A DNA stretch of 64,000 bases. Origin: an uncultured Clostridia bacterium. GTDB lineage: Bacteria > Bacillota > Clostridia > Oscillospirales > Butyricicoccaceae. A program made the translations under genes and the position numbers. The notes beneath the pieces were generated by a model. The model searched no databases and was not told where the DNA came from. It was given only the letters and a program-made list of their open reading frames with translations. Positions 8,577 through 17,595 of the stretch are shown here, in pieces. Where the stretch lies: contig CANSNO010000003.1 in NCBI GenBank assembly GCA_947648385.1, positions 1 through 64,000 on the forward strand. The letters are read 5' to 3'. Positions within the stretch are counted from its first letter, which is position 1. The number at the start of each line of letters is the position of its first letter.

Positions 8577-10343
8577 ATGTTCAGAAGCCTGCATATGAAG
8601 CTTGTCTTAATCATGGTGCTTATTATGGTCTCGGTAATGGCCGTGCTGGGTACATATATGATAAGCTCTATCACGACATATAACATCGACACCTTTTTGT
8701 CGCAGATGACCATGGTTTTCACCCCCGAGTTCATCTCCACCCTTGAGGAGACCGAGCGAGGCTCGGAAAATCCGGCCTCCGAGCTGCGCGAGGTCATGAA
8801 CGCCTATTCGGGTCCCCTCGGCATAGGGGAGGACCGCTCTTTCTATATCCTCGACGCGTCAACCGGAAGATATCTGTCGGGTTCGGACGACAGCCTGGCT
8901 CAAAATATGACGCTGACCCCCAATATTCTCAAAGCCATGGAGGGCAAGGTGGGGGAGGACGTCGAGCGCCTCAGCACCTATTTTGACGTGGCCGTCCCAA
9001 TCAACGTCAAAAACGGCGACGGCTATGTCGTCGGCGTCATGGACAACAAGCAGGAGCTGAACGAGACAAGCTGGAACCTCTTCACCATCCTCATACGCGC
9101 CATGCTTTTCGGCATACTTGTGGCCATTCTTCTCAGCTTTTTCCTCGCCAAAACGATAACCACCCCCATCGAGCGGCTGACCCGTCAGGCCATAAGAGTC
9201 GGAGAGGGAGATTTCAGCCAACAGGCCGAGGTATACGCCCAGGACGAGCTGGGCGTTTTGACCGAGCGTTTCAATGAAATGTCGGGAGCCATAAGGGATA
9301 ATCTGCGCACCATAGACGACGAGAGGGGCAAGCTGGACACCCTTTTCACCCACATGGCCGACGGCGTCGTCGCCTTTGATACAAGCGGAAAGATAATGCA
9401 CATCAACCCCGAGGCCGAAAAGATGCTGGGGCGCTCTTTCGGCCCCGACGCTCTTTACAGGGACGTCTTTGCCGACCTCGCGGTGGAGGAGAAGGATATG
9501 GCCGACGACGGCCAGTATATCGAGGTGGATTACGAGACAAATAAAAGAACTTTAAAGGTCTTTCTCGCCCCTCTGAAAATAGGCGACGAGCGCAGCGGCA
9601 TCATGGCCGTGCTTCACGATATAACCCAGCAGAAGAGGCTGGACGACGCCCGAAAGGAGTTTGTGGCCAACGTCTCACACGAGCTTCGCACGCCTTTGAC
9701 AAATATCAAGGGCTATACCGAGACACTTATCGACGCCGGCGAGGATATGGACTTTGAAACCGGCCGCCGTTTCCTTGAGATAGTCTATAACGAGGCCGAT
9801 CGCATGACCCGTATCGTCAAAGACCTGCTGACGCTGACCAAGCTGGACTATGACCGCATGGAAAACGACATGACCGAGGATATAAACCTCAAAAAGGTGG
9901 CCGAAAGCGTCGCCATGTCAATGAATATAGAGGCCGAAAAGCAGGGAATTTCCCTTTCCTGTCTTGTCCCCGAAATGCCCGTTATAAAGGGCGACGCCGA
10001 CAGGATACAGCAGGTGGTAATGAACATCGTCTCAAACGCCGTCAAATACAACCAGCCGGGAGGCAGGGTGGATATAAGCGGCGGCACGCGCTCCGGCTCG
10101 GTATTCCTGACCGTGTCCGACACTGGTCTGGGCATTCCGGCCGAGGACCTGCCCCGTATATTCGAGCGTTTTTACAGGGTCGATAAGGCTCGCTCGCGCG
10201 AGAAGGGCGGCACGGGTCTTGGCCTTGCCATAGCCAAGGAGATAATCGAGTTCCACGGCGGCTCCATCTCGGTCAGGAGCGAGGAGGGCAGAGGCACCTC
10301 CGTCACTATGACTTTGCCCATAAGCGGTGAAAGCCATGAATGA
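8577..10343 (+). CDS. walK: WalK-type sensor histidine kinase
   Basis: Membrane kinase partner of WalR. Order of parts: TM1 (about 8-30), an extracytoplasmic sensor domain (~31-165), TM2 (~168-190), HAMP (~190-243), PAS (~250-345), HisKA with H368 in VSHELRTPLTN, and HATPase with NIVSNAVKY, DTGLGIP and GGTGLGLAIAKE. This two-TM plus HAMP plus PAS plan is that of Bacillus and Staphylococcus WalK. RBS is AGGGGGGAG. The yycH start overlaps its stop, so kinase and auxiliary proteins are translationally coupled. It probably responds to cell-wall state and phosphorylates WalR D52. Confidence 0.9.
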   Translation: MFRSLHMKLVLIMVLIMVSVMAVLGTYMISSITTYNIDTFLSQMTMVFTPEFISTLEETERGSENPASELREVMNAYSGPLGIGEDRSFYILDASTGRYLSGSDDSLAQNMTLTPNILKAMEGKVGEDVERLSTYFDVAVPINVKNGDGYVVGVMDNKQELNETSWNLFTILIRAMLFGILVAILLSFFLAKTITTPIERLTRQAIRVGEGDFSQQAEVYAQDELGVLTERFNEMSGAIRDNLRTIDDERGKLDTLFTHMADGVVAFDTSGKIMHINPEAEKMLGRSFGPDALYRDVFADLAVEEKDMADDGQYIEVDYETNKRTLKVFLAPLKIGDERSGIMAVLHDITQQKRLDDARKEFVANVSHELRTPLTNIKGYTETLIDAGEDMDFETGRRFLEIVYNEADRMTRIVKDLLTLTKLDYDRMENDMTEDINLKKVAESVAMSMNIEAEKQGISLSCLVPEMPVIKGDADRIQQVVMNIVSNAVKYNQPGGRVDISGGTRSGSVFLTVSDTGLGIPAEDLPRIFERFYRVDKARSREKGGTGLGLAIAKEIIEFHGGSISVRSEEGRGTSVTMTLPISGESHE

Positions 10344-11634
10344 AAGGCTTAAAAATATACTTCTTGTCGTGCTTACCGTCACGATGATAGGCCTTTTTGC
10401 CGTCAACCTCATAATAGCGCCCGACGGAGGACGCTTTACCATGATGCGCGCCTCCCTCGGCATCGGCCTCGGCTCCGACCCTGTCTCCGAAAAGGGGGAC
10501 GGGGCCGTTTTGCTGCCTCAAAAGCTGGGCGTCATGGGGGAGAGGGGGCTTTATATGACCTCAGGCAGGGAGACGTCGGAGCTTTTCGCCGAGATTTCTC
10601 CGCTGCTGGCCGAAGCCTTCGGTTCGGTGGGCGATATAGAGCCGATAGACAGGGCCGATTTTATAGATATGCTGGGCCTTCAGGGCATATATATGGCCTT
10701 TTCCTTTCCCGTGTCCTTTTACAATTTGCAGTATTTTATGACAGGCGAGACGGGACTGTCCTCCGAGCAGGCGGCCTCGGCGGTTCTGCTGACGGTTGGC
10801 GAGGACGGAGGCAGGCTGGCCTTTTACGACGGCTCGGCCAAAAAATGGTATGCCGCCGACATGGCGGCCGGACAGGACAGGCTGGCCAATCTGTGCGAGG
10901 GCTATGAGACCTCAAACGCCTTTTTTGCCTCGGGCGCCGACGGCTATCATATGCTGGCCCCCTGGGAGCCGGTGTGGGCCGAGGCCCCGTCATATCCCAC
11001 ATATTCCGCCTCCTCGCCCGATTTCACGGCCGAGGGAGTCATCAGCCGCGAGCTGCTGGGCGCTTTTTCGGTCAATCCCTTTCTCGCGAGGGTATATAAA
11101 ACCACAGGCGGAGATATAGTATATATAGAGGGCTATACCTCCCTTCAGTTTTCCAAAAACGGCTATGCCGCCTATTCCTCTACGGGGGAACAGGGAATAG
11201 GTCTGGAGCTTCCGTCGGGCCTTTCTCAAAAGGAGCTTCCGGCCGCGACGGCCCGAAGCGTCAGCCGTATTCTGAGCGATATTTATTCGGCCGCGTCATG
11301 TCGGTGCAGTCTGTCTCTGGCCGATATATCGGCGGCGTCGGGCGGAGGGTATGTCATATCCTTCGAGCGCATGGAGGGCGGCGCCTTTATTACCGAAAGC
11401 GACGGCTATACCGCCGTCGTCACCGTCCGCGACGGCAGCATTGTGGAAATGCGCCTCCATATCAGAAATTATACCGAGGGACAGCCGCGGTCCCTGCTGC
11501 CCTATAATCTCGCCGCATCCCTTGTCAGGACGGGCAACAGCTCCCTGTCGGTCAGGTGCGTCGAGAGCGGAGAAGGGGCCTTATTACCCGAGCTTTATAT
11601 AACCGAGGGAGGGGAAGCATATGGAGTGGAGTAA
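10336..11634 (+). CDS. yycH: YycH-like regulator of WalK
   Basis: A 432-residue protein with one N-terminal membrane span (about 5-27) and a large extracytoplasmic region rich in beta-strand motifs. In Bacillus subtilis YycH and YycI form a membrane complex that restrains WalK. Sequence similarity within the family is low, so position is the main evidence: directly after walK and before a YycI-like gene, with overlaps on both sides. GTG at 10327 is an alternative start; ATG at 10336 is preferred because GGTG at 10325-10328 is properly spaced. Confidence 0.75.
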   Translation: MNERLKNILLVVLTVTMIGLFAVNLIIAPDGGRFTMMRASLGIGLGSDPVSEKGDGAVLLPQKLGVMGERGLYMTSGRETSELFAEISPLLAEAFGSVGDIEPIDRADFIDMLGLQGIYMAFSFPVSFYNLQYFMTGETGLSSEQAASAVLLTVGEDGGRLAFYDGSAKKWYAADMAAGQDRLANLCEGYETSNAFFASGADGYHMLAPWEPVWAEAPSYPTYSASSPDFTAEGVISRELLGAFSVNPFLARVYKTTGGDIVYIEGYTSLQFSKNGYAAYSSTGEQGIGLELPSGLSQKELPAATARSVSRILSDIYSAASCRCSLSLADISAASGGGYVISFERMEGGAFITESDGYTAVVTVRDGSIVEMRLHIRNYTEGQPRSLLPYNLAASLVRTGNSSLSVRCVESGEGALLPELYITEGGEAYGVE

Positions 11635-12379
11635 GGCAAAATCCATCCTTATCATCCTCCTGCTGGCCGCCAATATCTATCTGGGAACAAATATCGCGCT
11701 GCAGCTGAGGGAGAGCCGAAGCAGTCAAAAGGATATGCTTCACAGCGCATGGACGATAATAACGGAACAGGGAGCCGAGGTCGACGAGGAACTGCTCGCG
11801 TCGGTAAACTGCGGCAGGGAGGCCTATACCTTTACGCGCGACGTCGAGGCCGAGCGCCGGGCGGCCGAGCTTCTTCTGGGCGGCTGCGCGCTGGAAAGCC
11901 CGGGAGGGGGCATATATAAATACACCTCGGATACGGGGGAGATGACCTTCCGAAGCGGCGGCTATACCGAGCTGAAATATGACGGCGAGGATGACGGGAA
12001 GCTCATACAGTCGCTGTCGGCGGCCTGCGAGGGCGGCCTTGAGGCAAGGGAGACGGAGGGCAGCTACAGCCTTTATATGAAAGGCCTTCCCGTTGTGGGA
12101 AGCGTCATATCGCCCATCGGCGGAAACCGTATGAGCGGAAGCTGGATATTCGGCGCCCTTTCGTCCTCCGAGGGGGGAGCCATGGATAAGGCCTACATGA
12201 TACTGGCTCTCGGACGGGCATTGTCGGAACGGGGGCCGGGAGAGGTCAGGTCTATTGAGGAGATATACCTTATGTCTCCCACCCAGAGCGGCGACGTCAA
12301 GCTGACGCCGGCATGGAAGGTCGAGCGTGACGGCGGCGCGTTTTACCTCAGCACGATCAGCGGAGAGGAAATAAGCTGA
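11621..12379 (+). CDS. yycI: YycI-like regulator of WalK
   Basis: A 252-residue protein with an N-terminal span (ILIILLLAANIYLG, about 8-24) and an extracytoplasmic YycI-type beta domain; the C-terminal stretch EIYLMSPTQSGDVKLTPAWKV resembles YycI/PepSY-like folds. It starts 14 bases inside yycH, with GAGGGAGGGG as ribosome site, so the two are coupled. It should act with YycH at the membrane on WalK. A dispersed hairpin repeat begins seven bases after its stop. Confidence 0.75.
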   Translation: MEWSKAKSILIILLLAANIYLGTNIALQLRESRSSQKDMLHSAWTIITEQGAEVDEELLASVNCGREAYTFTRDVEAERRAAELLLGGCALESPGGGIYKYTSDTGEMTFRSGGYTELKYDGEDDGKLIQSLSAACEGGLEARETEGSYSLYMKGLPVVGSVISPIGGNRMSGSWIFGALSSSEGGAMDKAYMILALGRALSERGPGEVRSIEEIYLMSPTQSGDVKLTPAWKVERDGGAFYLSTISGEEIS

Positions 12380-12385
12380 AGCTTT

Positions 12386-12499
12386 CCCCAAAAAATCTTT
12401 GATTTTTTGGGGACCCCGTTTGATTTAAATAGATTTCCGCCAAATGAATTGGCGGAAATCAGAACGCCGTACTTCCGGCGAGGGCGGCATAAGCCGCCC
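12386..12499 (+). repeat. Dispersed multi-hairpin repeat, copy 1
   Basis: Four consecutive hairpins: A at 12386-12412 (CCCCAAAAAATC, loop TTT, GATTTTTTGGGG), B at 12432-12460 (GATTTCCGCCAA, loop ATGAA, perfect 12-base stem), C at 12465-12480 (CGCCG/CGGCG), and D at 12482-12499 (GGGCGGC, loop ATAA, GCCGCCC). The same order occurs at 33234-33318 and, inverted, at 46137-46252. Hairpin A, followed by no T run, could still end the walRK-yycHI transcript. Confidence 0.85.
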
Positions 12500-12531
12500 G
12501 AAAATGTTAAGACATAACTTTATATATTTAT

Positions 12532-12559
12532 TTGCTTTTTTTTCGATATGTGATATTAT
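12532..12559 (+). promoter_or_regulatory. Promoter for murA
   Basis: TTGCTT (12532-12537), 16-base spacer, TATTAT (12554-12559), in AT-rich DNA 78 bases before murA. Confidence 0.45.
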
Positions 12560-12637
12560 AAGGTTGTATAGATGTCTTATTATACAGCTTTGTTTAAAAC
12601 GATTTAAAGGTTTTGAAAACAAAAGGGCGGTATTATT

Positions 12638-13933
12638 ATGAGCAACAAGATTTCCATAAGGGGCGGAAAGCCCCTCAAGGGCGAAATACATATAAGCGGA
12701 GCCAAAAACGCCGCTTTGGCCATCATTCCCGCGGCGGCTCTTGTCAAGGGAGTGTGCCGTCTTGAAAATATACCCAATATCGTCGACGTCATGATACAGC
12801 TTGACATAATCAGGGGTTTCGGAGCCGACGTCAGGTTTTTGAACCCCACCACCGTCGAGATAGATTGCACCCATATCGGCTGTCAGCATCCCGATTATGA
12901 CCTGATGCGCAGACTGCGCGCCTCCTATTATTTCATCGGAGCCATGCTGGGCCGCGTACATAAGGCCGAGGTCGCCATGCCCGGCGGATGTAATTTCGGC
13001 GGCGTCAGGCCGATAGACCTGCATATGAAGGGCTTTGAGGCTTTGGGGGCCGAGGTCTCCATAAAGGAGGGCGGCTTTGTCTGCGCCGAGGCGCGCGACG
13101 GCCTTTCGGGCAAAAACATTTTTTTGGACGTCGTCTCGGTCGGCGCCACAATGAATATCATGCTGGCCGCCGTCATGGCCGAGGGTCAGACGGTCATTGA
13201 AAACGCCGCCAAGGAGCCTCATATAGTAGACCTTGCCAATTTTCTCAACTCCATGGGGGCCGACGTCATGGGGGCCGGCACCGATATCATAAAGATACGC
13301 GGCGTCAAGGAGCTTCACGGGGGCACATATTCGATAATCCCCGACCAGATAGAGGCAGGCACATATATGGCCGCCGTCACGGCCACGGGCGGCGAGCTGC
13401 TCATAAAAAATATCATTCCCCGTCACCTCGAATGCATAGGCGTAAAGCTCGAGGAGATGGGCGCCGAGATAGAATATTTTGACGATTCGGTCAGGGTGTC
13501 GCGCTACGGCGAGCTTCACAGGACAAATATAAAGACATTGCCCTATCCCGGCTTCCCCACCGATATGCAGCCCCAGCTGGCCGTGGCTCTTTGCATGGCC
13601 GACGGCGCCTCGGTCATAACCGAGGGGGTTTGGGAGGCGAGATACCTCTATGTCGACGAGCTGGCCAAAATGGGCGCCGCCATACACGTGGACGGCAAGG
13701 TGGCCGTTGTCGACGGCGTTGGAAAGCTGACGGGCGCGCCTGTTAAGGCCACGGATTTGAGGGCCGGAGCCGCCATGGTCATCGCCGGTCTGGCTGCCAC
13801 GGGAGAAACGGTGATAGACGGCATTGTCAATATCGAGCGCGGCTATGAGGATATAGTCGGCAAGCTTCGCGCCGTCGGCGCCGACATCAGCTATGTGACC
13901 GACAACGACCCTGTGACTTTAAAGGCCGTTTGA
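12638..13933 (+). CDS. murA: UDP-N-acetylglucosamine 1-carboxyvinyltransferase
   Basis: First committed step of peptidoglycan precursor synthesis: transfers enolpyruvate from PEP to UDP-GlcNAc. The N-terminal GGKPLKGEIHISGAKNAAL, the active-site loop MPGGCNFGGVRPID with the fosfomycin-target cysteine intact, and a full 431-residue EPT fold are present. Firmicutes often hold two murA paralogues; which one this is cannot be told. It has its own promoter and sits inside what is normally a continuous wal locus, between yycI and walJ, a plausible functional link between wall synthesis and WalRK control. Confidence 0.95.
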   Translation: MSNKISIRGGKPLKGEIHISGAKNAALAIIPAAALVKGVCRLENIPNIVDVMIQLDIIRGFGADVRFLNPTTVEIDCTHIGCQHPDYDLMRRLRASYYFIGAMLGRVHKAEVAMPGGCNFGGVRPIDLHMKGFEALGAEVSIKEGGFVCAEARDGLSGKNIFLDVVSVGATMNIMLAAVMAEGQTVIENAAKEPHIVDLANFLNSMGADVMGAGTDIIKIRGVKELHGGTYSIIPDQIEAGTYMAAVTATGGELLIKNIIPRHLECIGVKLEEMGAEIEYFDDSVRVSRYGELHRTNIKTLPYPGFPTDMQPQLAVALCMADGASVITEGVWEARYLYVDELAKMGAAIHVDGKVAVVDGVGKLTGAPVKATDLRAGAAMVIAGLAATGETVIDGIVNIERGYEDIVGKLRAVGADISYVTDNDPVTLKAV

Positions 13934-13938
13934 TTCGG

Positions 13939-14709
13939 ATGGGATATTTCTGTTCCTTCACCAGCGGCTCTCAGGGCAACAGCGGCCTTTATGTGTCGGG
14001 CGACGCCAGGATACTTGTCGACGCAGGCACGACGGCAAAATATATCTCCGCCTGTCTGGCCTGTCTTGGCCTGAGCCCGGTCGACCTGACCCATATCGCG
14101 ATAACCCACTGCCACAGCGACCATGTCTCGGCTCTGCCCGTGCTTCTCAAGCGCACGGGAGCGCGAATCGTCTGCTCTTCCACTACATATGAATATCTGA
14201 ATGTCAATACAAAAGACCCCCTTCTCTTTGAAGAGGGGGAGGAGCTTTCCCTCGGAGGGGTGACCGTTCGCACGGCGGCCACCCCCCACGACTGTTTGGG
14301 CAGCTGTTGCTACTCCTTCGGCGAGGGGGAGGGCAGTCTTGCCGTATGCACCGATATCGGCGCCGTCACGCCCGAGGTCTTTCGGCTCATGAGCGGCAGC
14401 CGAAATGTAATTATCGAGGCCAACCACGACCTTGAAATGCTTAAAAACGGCCCCTATCCCTATAACCTCAAAAGGCGTATCCTGTCCCCTTACGGCCATC
14501 TGTCAAATGACGACTGCGGCCTTGTGGCCGCCCGTCTGGCCCTTGATGGGACAAGCAATATAACTCTGGCGCATTTGAGTCGCACCAACAACCGCCCCGA
14601 GGTGGCCTTTAACACCGTTTCGGCCGCCATGGCGCGGCACGGCGCGCCTGTCGGCGCGCTCAGGGGAGTGGCCGAGGCGAGAAAGATGAAAATGATTTTG
14701 GAGTTTTGA
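13939..14709 (+). CDS. walJ: WalJ/YycJ-type metallo-beta-lactamase-fold exonuclease
   Basis: A 256-residue MBL-fold hydrolase with the metal motif THCHSDHV (HxHxDH) and N-terminal SFTSGSQGNSGLYV, characteristic of the YycJ/WalJ family. The Bacillus homologue is a 5'-3' exonuclease linked to mismatch repair and cell-wall/division coordination. ATG at 13939 is chosen because it aligns with family starts; TTG at 13930, overlapping the murA stop, is the alternative. It is followed by rlmH after one base, the order seen in wal loci of many Firmicutes. Confidence 0.88.
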   Translation: MGYFCSFTSGSQGNSGLYVSGDARILVDAGTTAKYISACLACLGLSPVDLTHIAITHCHSDHVSALPVLLKRTGARIVCSSTTYEYLNVNTKDPLLFEEGEELSLGGVTVRTAATPHDCLGSCCYSFGEGEGSLAVCTDIGAVTPEVFRLMSGSRNVIIEANHDLEMLKNGPYPYNLKRRILSPYGHLSNDDCGLVAARLALDGTSNITLAHLSRTNNRPEVAFNTVSAAMARHGAPVGALRGVAEARKMKMILEF

Positions 14710-14710
14710 T

Positions 14711-15169
14711 ATGCAGGGCATAAAGCTTATAGCCGCCGGCAAGCTGAAAGAAAGGTTTTATATCGAGGCCTGCGCCGAGTATTTAAAGAGAATAAAGCCC
14801 ATGGCCGCCATCGAGGTTTTGGAGATAGCCGAGGAGGCAAACCGCCCCGACGGCCTTAAAAGGGAAGGGGAGAAGATTCTCGCGGCCATACCCCAAAAGG
14901 CCTTTGTCTGTGCCATGTGCATAGAGGGCAAAATGATGGACAGCCCCTCTTTGGCAAAGGTCTTTCTTGAAGCTCAAAACAGGGGCTTTTCAAATATTGC
15001 ATTTATCATCGGCTCCTCAAACGGCCTTGACGGCGCCGTCAAGGAGAGGGCCGACCTCCGCCTTTCCATGTCTCCCATGACCTTTCCTCACCATCTGGCA
15101 AGGGTCATGGTGCTGGAGCAGATATACAGGGCGCTTTCGATAAACAGCGGCTCGAAATACCACAAATAA
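14711..15169 (+). CDS. rlmH: 23S rRNA pseudouridine-1915 N3-methyltransferase
   Basis: SPOUT-class, knot-fold methyltransferase that modifies pseudouridine 1915 in helix 69 of 23S rRNA, in the assembled 70S ribosome. The signature AFIIGSSNGLDGAV (usually IGGxxG) forms the SAM-binding knot, and the C-terminal tail YRALSINSGSKYHK is the conserved active-site end. Length 152 is typical. One base separates it from walJ, so it is the end of the wal locus operon. Confidence 0.95.
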   Translation: MQGIKLIAAGKLKERFYIEACAEYLKRIKPMAAIEVLEIAEEANRPDGLKREGEKILAAIPQKAFVCAMCIEGKMMDSPSLAKVFLEAQNRGFSNIAFIIGSSNGLDGAVKERADLRLSMSPMTFPHHLARVMVLEQIYRALSINSGSKYHK

Positions 15170-15184
15170 AGTAAGGAGAGCACT

Positions 15185-16003
15185 ATGACAAAGGGGAAAA
15201 CCAAATGGATCGTCCTTTTGGGGGCCGTTGTCATCGCCGCGACCGTCTTATATTTTTTCGGCGGCATGACGGATGAAAAGGTTGTCCGAGCCAATGTAGG
15301 CGGAATGGGATACACGGTAGAAGAGGGCAGAGTCATAGACAGAACTATCCGTTTCGCCTTTTATAATGAAAAAGACGAGGCCGTCGCCGTCCGCGCCGAA
15401 ATAGACCTGTATATTGTCAACAGCCTCGAGGAGATAGTATATGATGACGTCATAACTGTCGAACCGAAGGATTTTACAGCCTCCTCGTCCGAAATGAGAC
15501 GGGAGTTTGTGCTTCATCTGACCGATGAGGATTTTGTTCCAGGAAGCTCCGGCACGGGAAAAGTCAGATGCACCGTCAAGGTCGGAGATGCGACGATTGA
15601 AACTGGGGCGGTTATACATGAAAGCTTTCTTCCCGTCAAGCAGGCTCAGGTGTATATTCCGTCTTTGCCCATGGAGGTCGAGCATATCACTGTCGACGGC
15701 TTTCGTCAGTCGATACTGAAAATAGAGGAGGTCGACTGTTACACTGCCTGTGAGGGGGAGAACTGTCAGCTCATGTTCAGGCTCAAAGGCCGAAAGCCGG
15801 AAGGCGACGACGGCAGACAGGCCGACAGAATAGGCTACAGGCTTTATGACGCGGATGACAATGTTTTAAAGGAGGGCGATTTTTACCTCAAGGACATTGT
15901 CAAAGGTGACAGTTTTGTCTCCGATTATGTTTATCAGGAAAATGTCGTCCCGGGCGGCGAATACCGTCTGGAGCTTTACGGCTTTGACGGCACAAACAGA
16001 TAA
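15185..16003 (+). CDS. Unknown membrane-anchored beta-rich protein
   Basis: I do not recognise a family. The 272 residues begin with a basic tip and one membrane span (about 8-25), then a large predicted extracytoplasmic part rich in alternating hydrophobic/polar strands. Two segments look like Ig-like or CARDB-like repeats (about 35-130 and 165-265), each ending in an aromatic-rich strand. It has only a few cysteines (CYTACEGENC near 183-192) which might bind metal or form disulfides. It follows rlmH by 15 bases with AAGGAGAG, so it is probably cotranscribed, and it ends at a strong terminator. Confidence 0.7.
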   Translation: MTKGKTKWIVLLGAVVIAATVLYFFGGMTDEKVVRANVGGMGYTVEEGRVIDRTIRFAFYNEKDEAVAVRAEIDLYIVNSLEEIVYDDVITVEPKDFTASSSEMRREFVLHLTDEDFVPGSSGTGKVRCTVKVGDATIETGAVIHESFLPVKQAQVYIPSLPMEVEHITVDGFRQSILKIEEVDCYTACEGENCQLMFRLKGRKPEGDDGRQADRIGYRLYDADDNVLKEGDFYLKDIVKGDSFVSDYVYQENVVPGGEYRLELYGFDGTNR

Positions 16004-16005
16004 GT

Positions 16006-16037
16006 AAAAAGCCCACGCCGTACGGCGTGGGCTTTTT
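16006..16037. terminator. Bidirectional Rho-independent terminator
   Basis: GCCCACGCCG/CGGCGTGGGC stem flanked by A and T runs; it serves the convergent genes on both sides. Confidence 0.9.
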
Positions 16038-16047
16038 ATATATTTCT

Positions 16048-17169
16048 TTACTCGAGAACCTTGGCAATCTCGGCCAGACGCTCGGTTATGTTTATCTTCT
16101 GGGGGCACTGGGCCTCACACTGCAAACAGTGTACGCAGGAAGAGGCCATACCCTTGTCCTTGACGGCGTTCTTATAGGAGTTTTTGGCTCCCTCAAGGTT
16201 GCCGTAGGTCAGATATGTGTTGTAGGCCGAGAATATAGCCGGGATGTCGATGCGCATGGGGCAGCCGTCGACGCAGTAGCGGCAGGCCGTGCAGGGTATG
16301 GTGGGAATGCTCTTGAGGATGTCGACCACCTTGGCGACGGTTTTCTTTTCGCTGTCGTTCAGGGGCTTGAAGTCCTTCATATAGCTTGTGTTGTCCACCA
16401 TCTGCTCCATGTTGGACATACCGCTCAGGACGGTGACAAGGCCCTCGTGGGAGGCGGCGAAGCGCACGGCCCAGGAGGCGATGGAGGCGTTCGGGTCGGC
16501 TTCCTTAAAGACCTTCTGTATTTCGGGAGTCATTGTGACGAGGTTGCCGCCCTTGACAGGCTCCATGATGATGACGGGCTTGTTGTGCTTGCGCGCCACC
16601 TCATAGCACTTGCCCGACTGAACGTTGTCGCTGTCCCAGTCGGCGTAGTTTATCTGGAGCTGTACAAACTCCATCTCGGGATGGTCGGTCAGTATTTTGT
16701 CGAGGACTTCGGCCTTGTCGTGGAAGGAGAAGCCCACATGCTTGGCTATGCCGCGCTCTTTGAGCTTCAGCATATAATCCCACGCGCCGAACCTGTCGCA
16801 AATCTCGACCTTGCTGGCGTTGAGGGCGTGGAGCAGATAAAAATCGAAATATCCTGCGCCCGTGCGCTCGAGGGATGTCTGGACAAAGGCCTCCATGTCC
16901 TCTTCCTTCTTTATGTCGATGACGGGCAGCTTGTCGGCCAGCTGGAAGCTGTCACGGGGAAAACGCTCGACAATGGCGGCCTTGGCGGCCAGCTCGGAAG
17001 CGCCGCCGCCGTAGACATAGGCGGTGTCGACATATGTAAAGCCGCTGGCGAAATAGTGGTCGGCCATCTTCTTGACCTGCTCGATGTCGATGTCATCGCC
17101 CTTTTTTGGCAGGCGCATCAGGCCGAAGCCCAGCTTGGGTATGTTCTGACCCAGATAATTCTCGCTCAT
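16048..17169 (-). CDS. Aldo/keto reductase with C-terminal ferredoxin domain
   Basis: NAD(P)H-type TIM-barrel aldo/keto reductase (about 1-265) with LGFGLMRLPKK and YVDTAYVYGGG at the N-terminus, fused to a 4Fe-4S region. The cluster ligands lie in CTACRYCVDGCPM and CVHCLQCEAQCPQ. This is the COG1453 type common in anaerobes; the physiological substrate is not known. 373 residues is normal. GGAGG precedes the ATG. The small DUF3343 gene lies 27 bases upstream on the same strand and is likely in the same transcript. Confidence 0.92.
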   Translation of the reverse strand: MSENYLGQNIPKLGFGLMRLPKKGDDIDIEQVKKMADHYFASGFTYVDTAYVYGGGASELAAKAAIVERFPRDSFQLADKLPVIDIKKEEDMEAFVQTSLERTGAGYFDFYLLHALNASKVEICDRFGAWDYMLKLKERGIAKHVGFSFHDKAEVLDKILTDHPEMEFVQLQINYADWDSDNVQSGKCYEVARKHNKPVIIMEPVKGGNLVTMTPEIQKVFKEADPNASIASWAVRFAASHEGLVTVLSGMSNMEQMVDNTSYMKDFKPLNDSEKKTVAKVVDILKSIPTIPCTACRYCVDGCPMRIDIPAIFSAYNTYLTYGNLEGAKNSYKNAVKDKGMASSCVHCLQCEAQCPQKINITERLAEIAKVLE

Positions 17170-17196
17170 TTTTCTATTCCTCCAAAATTATGATTT

Positions 17197-17454
17197 TCAG
17201 ATGCTTGAGGGGTCGAGCTTTTCGACCTCCTTGCCCTTTACATGGTAGAGGTCAAACGTCACCTCGCTGTTTTGTTTCATAAGCTCCAGACTTCGTCTGC
17301 CGTTTTCGGGAGACACCCTGACGGCCATGCCGCAGCTTGCCGATATCTCACGCAGGACGGGCATCATGACGGCGTCCATCTCGGCCCCCAGCAGCTTGTG
17401 TGAGGCGATGGCCCCGTGGGTCGATTCAAATGTATAAAGATAATATTCATCCAT
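17197..17454 (-). CDS. DUF3343 protein (putative Se/S carrier-like)
   Basis: An 85-residue protein fitting the DUF3343 family, often annotated as a putative selenium/sulfur carrier: a YYLYTFESTHGAIASHKLL start and a PVLREISASCGMAVRV middle with one conserved cysteine. The longer frame starts at 17505, but AGAGGGA lies 6-7 bases before ATG 17454 and family members start at this MDEYYL, so this start is used. It is probably the first gene of an operon with the ferredoxin-domain reductase. Function in vivo is not established. Confidence 0.8.
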   Translation of the reverse strand: MDEYYLYTFESTHGAIASHKLLGAEMDAVMMPVLREISASCGMAVRVSPENGRRSLELMKQNSEVTFDLYHVKGKEVEKLDPSSI

Positions 17455-17527
17455 GGCAAAATCCCTCTTTTTAGCATATATTTTTATTGTATCACACCTT
17501 GTCAAGGCGGTAAAGTATCAAATGATA

Positions 17528-17557
17528 TTGACAAAGCCGCATGGGGAGATATATAAT
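17528..17557 (+). promoter_or_regulatory. Promoter for the TauE/SafE-family gene
   Basis: Consensus TTGACA (17528-17533), 18-base spacer, TATAAT (17552-17557). Confidence 0.8.
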
Positions 17558-17595
17558 TTATCGCGAAAAAACGCGAATATCAGGAGATTTGCCTA

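Noticed and set aside
16027..17193. 388-codon plus-strand frame
   Set aside because: Antisense shadow of the aldo/keto reductase, which has intact motifs and a ribosome site on the minus strand.
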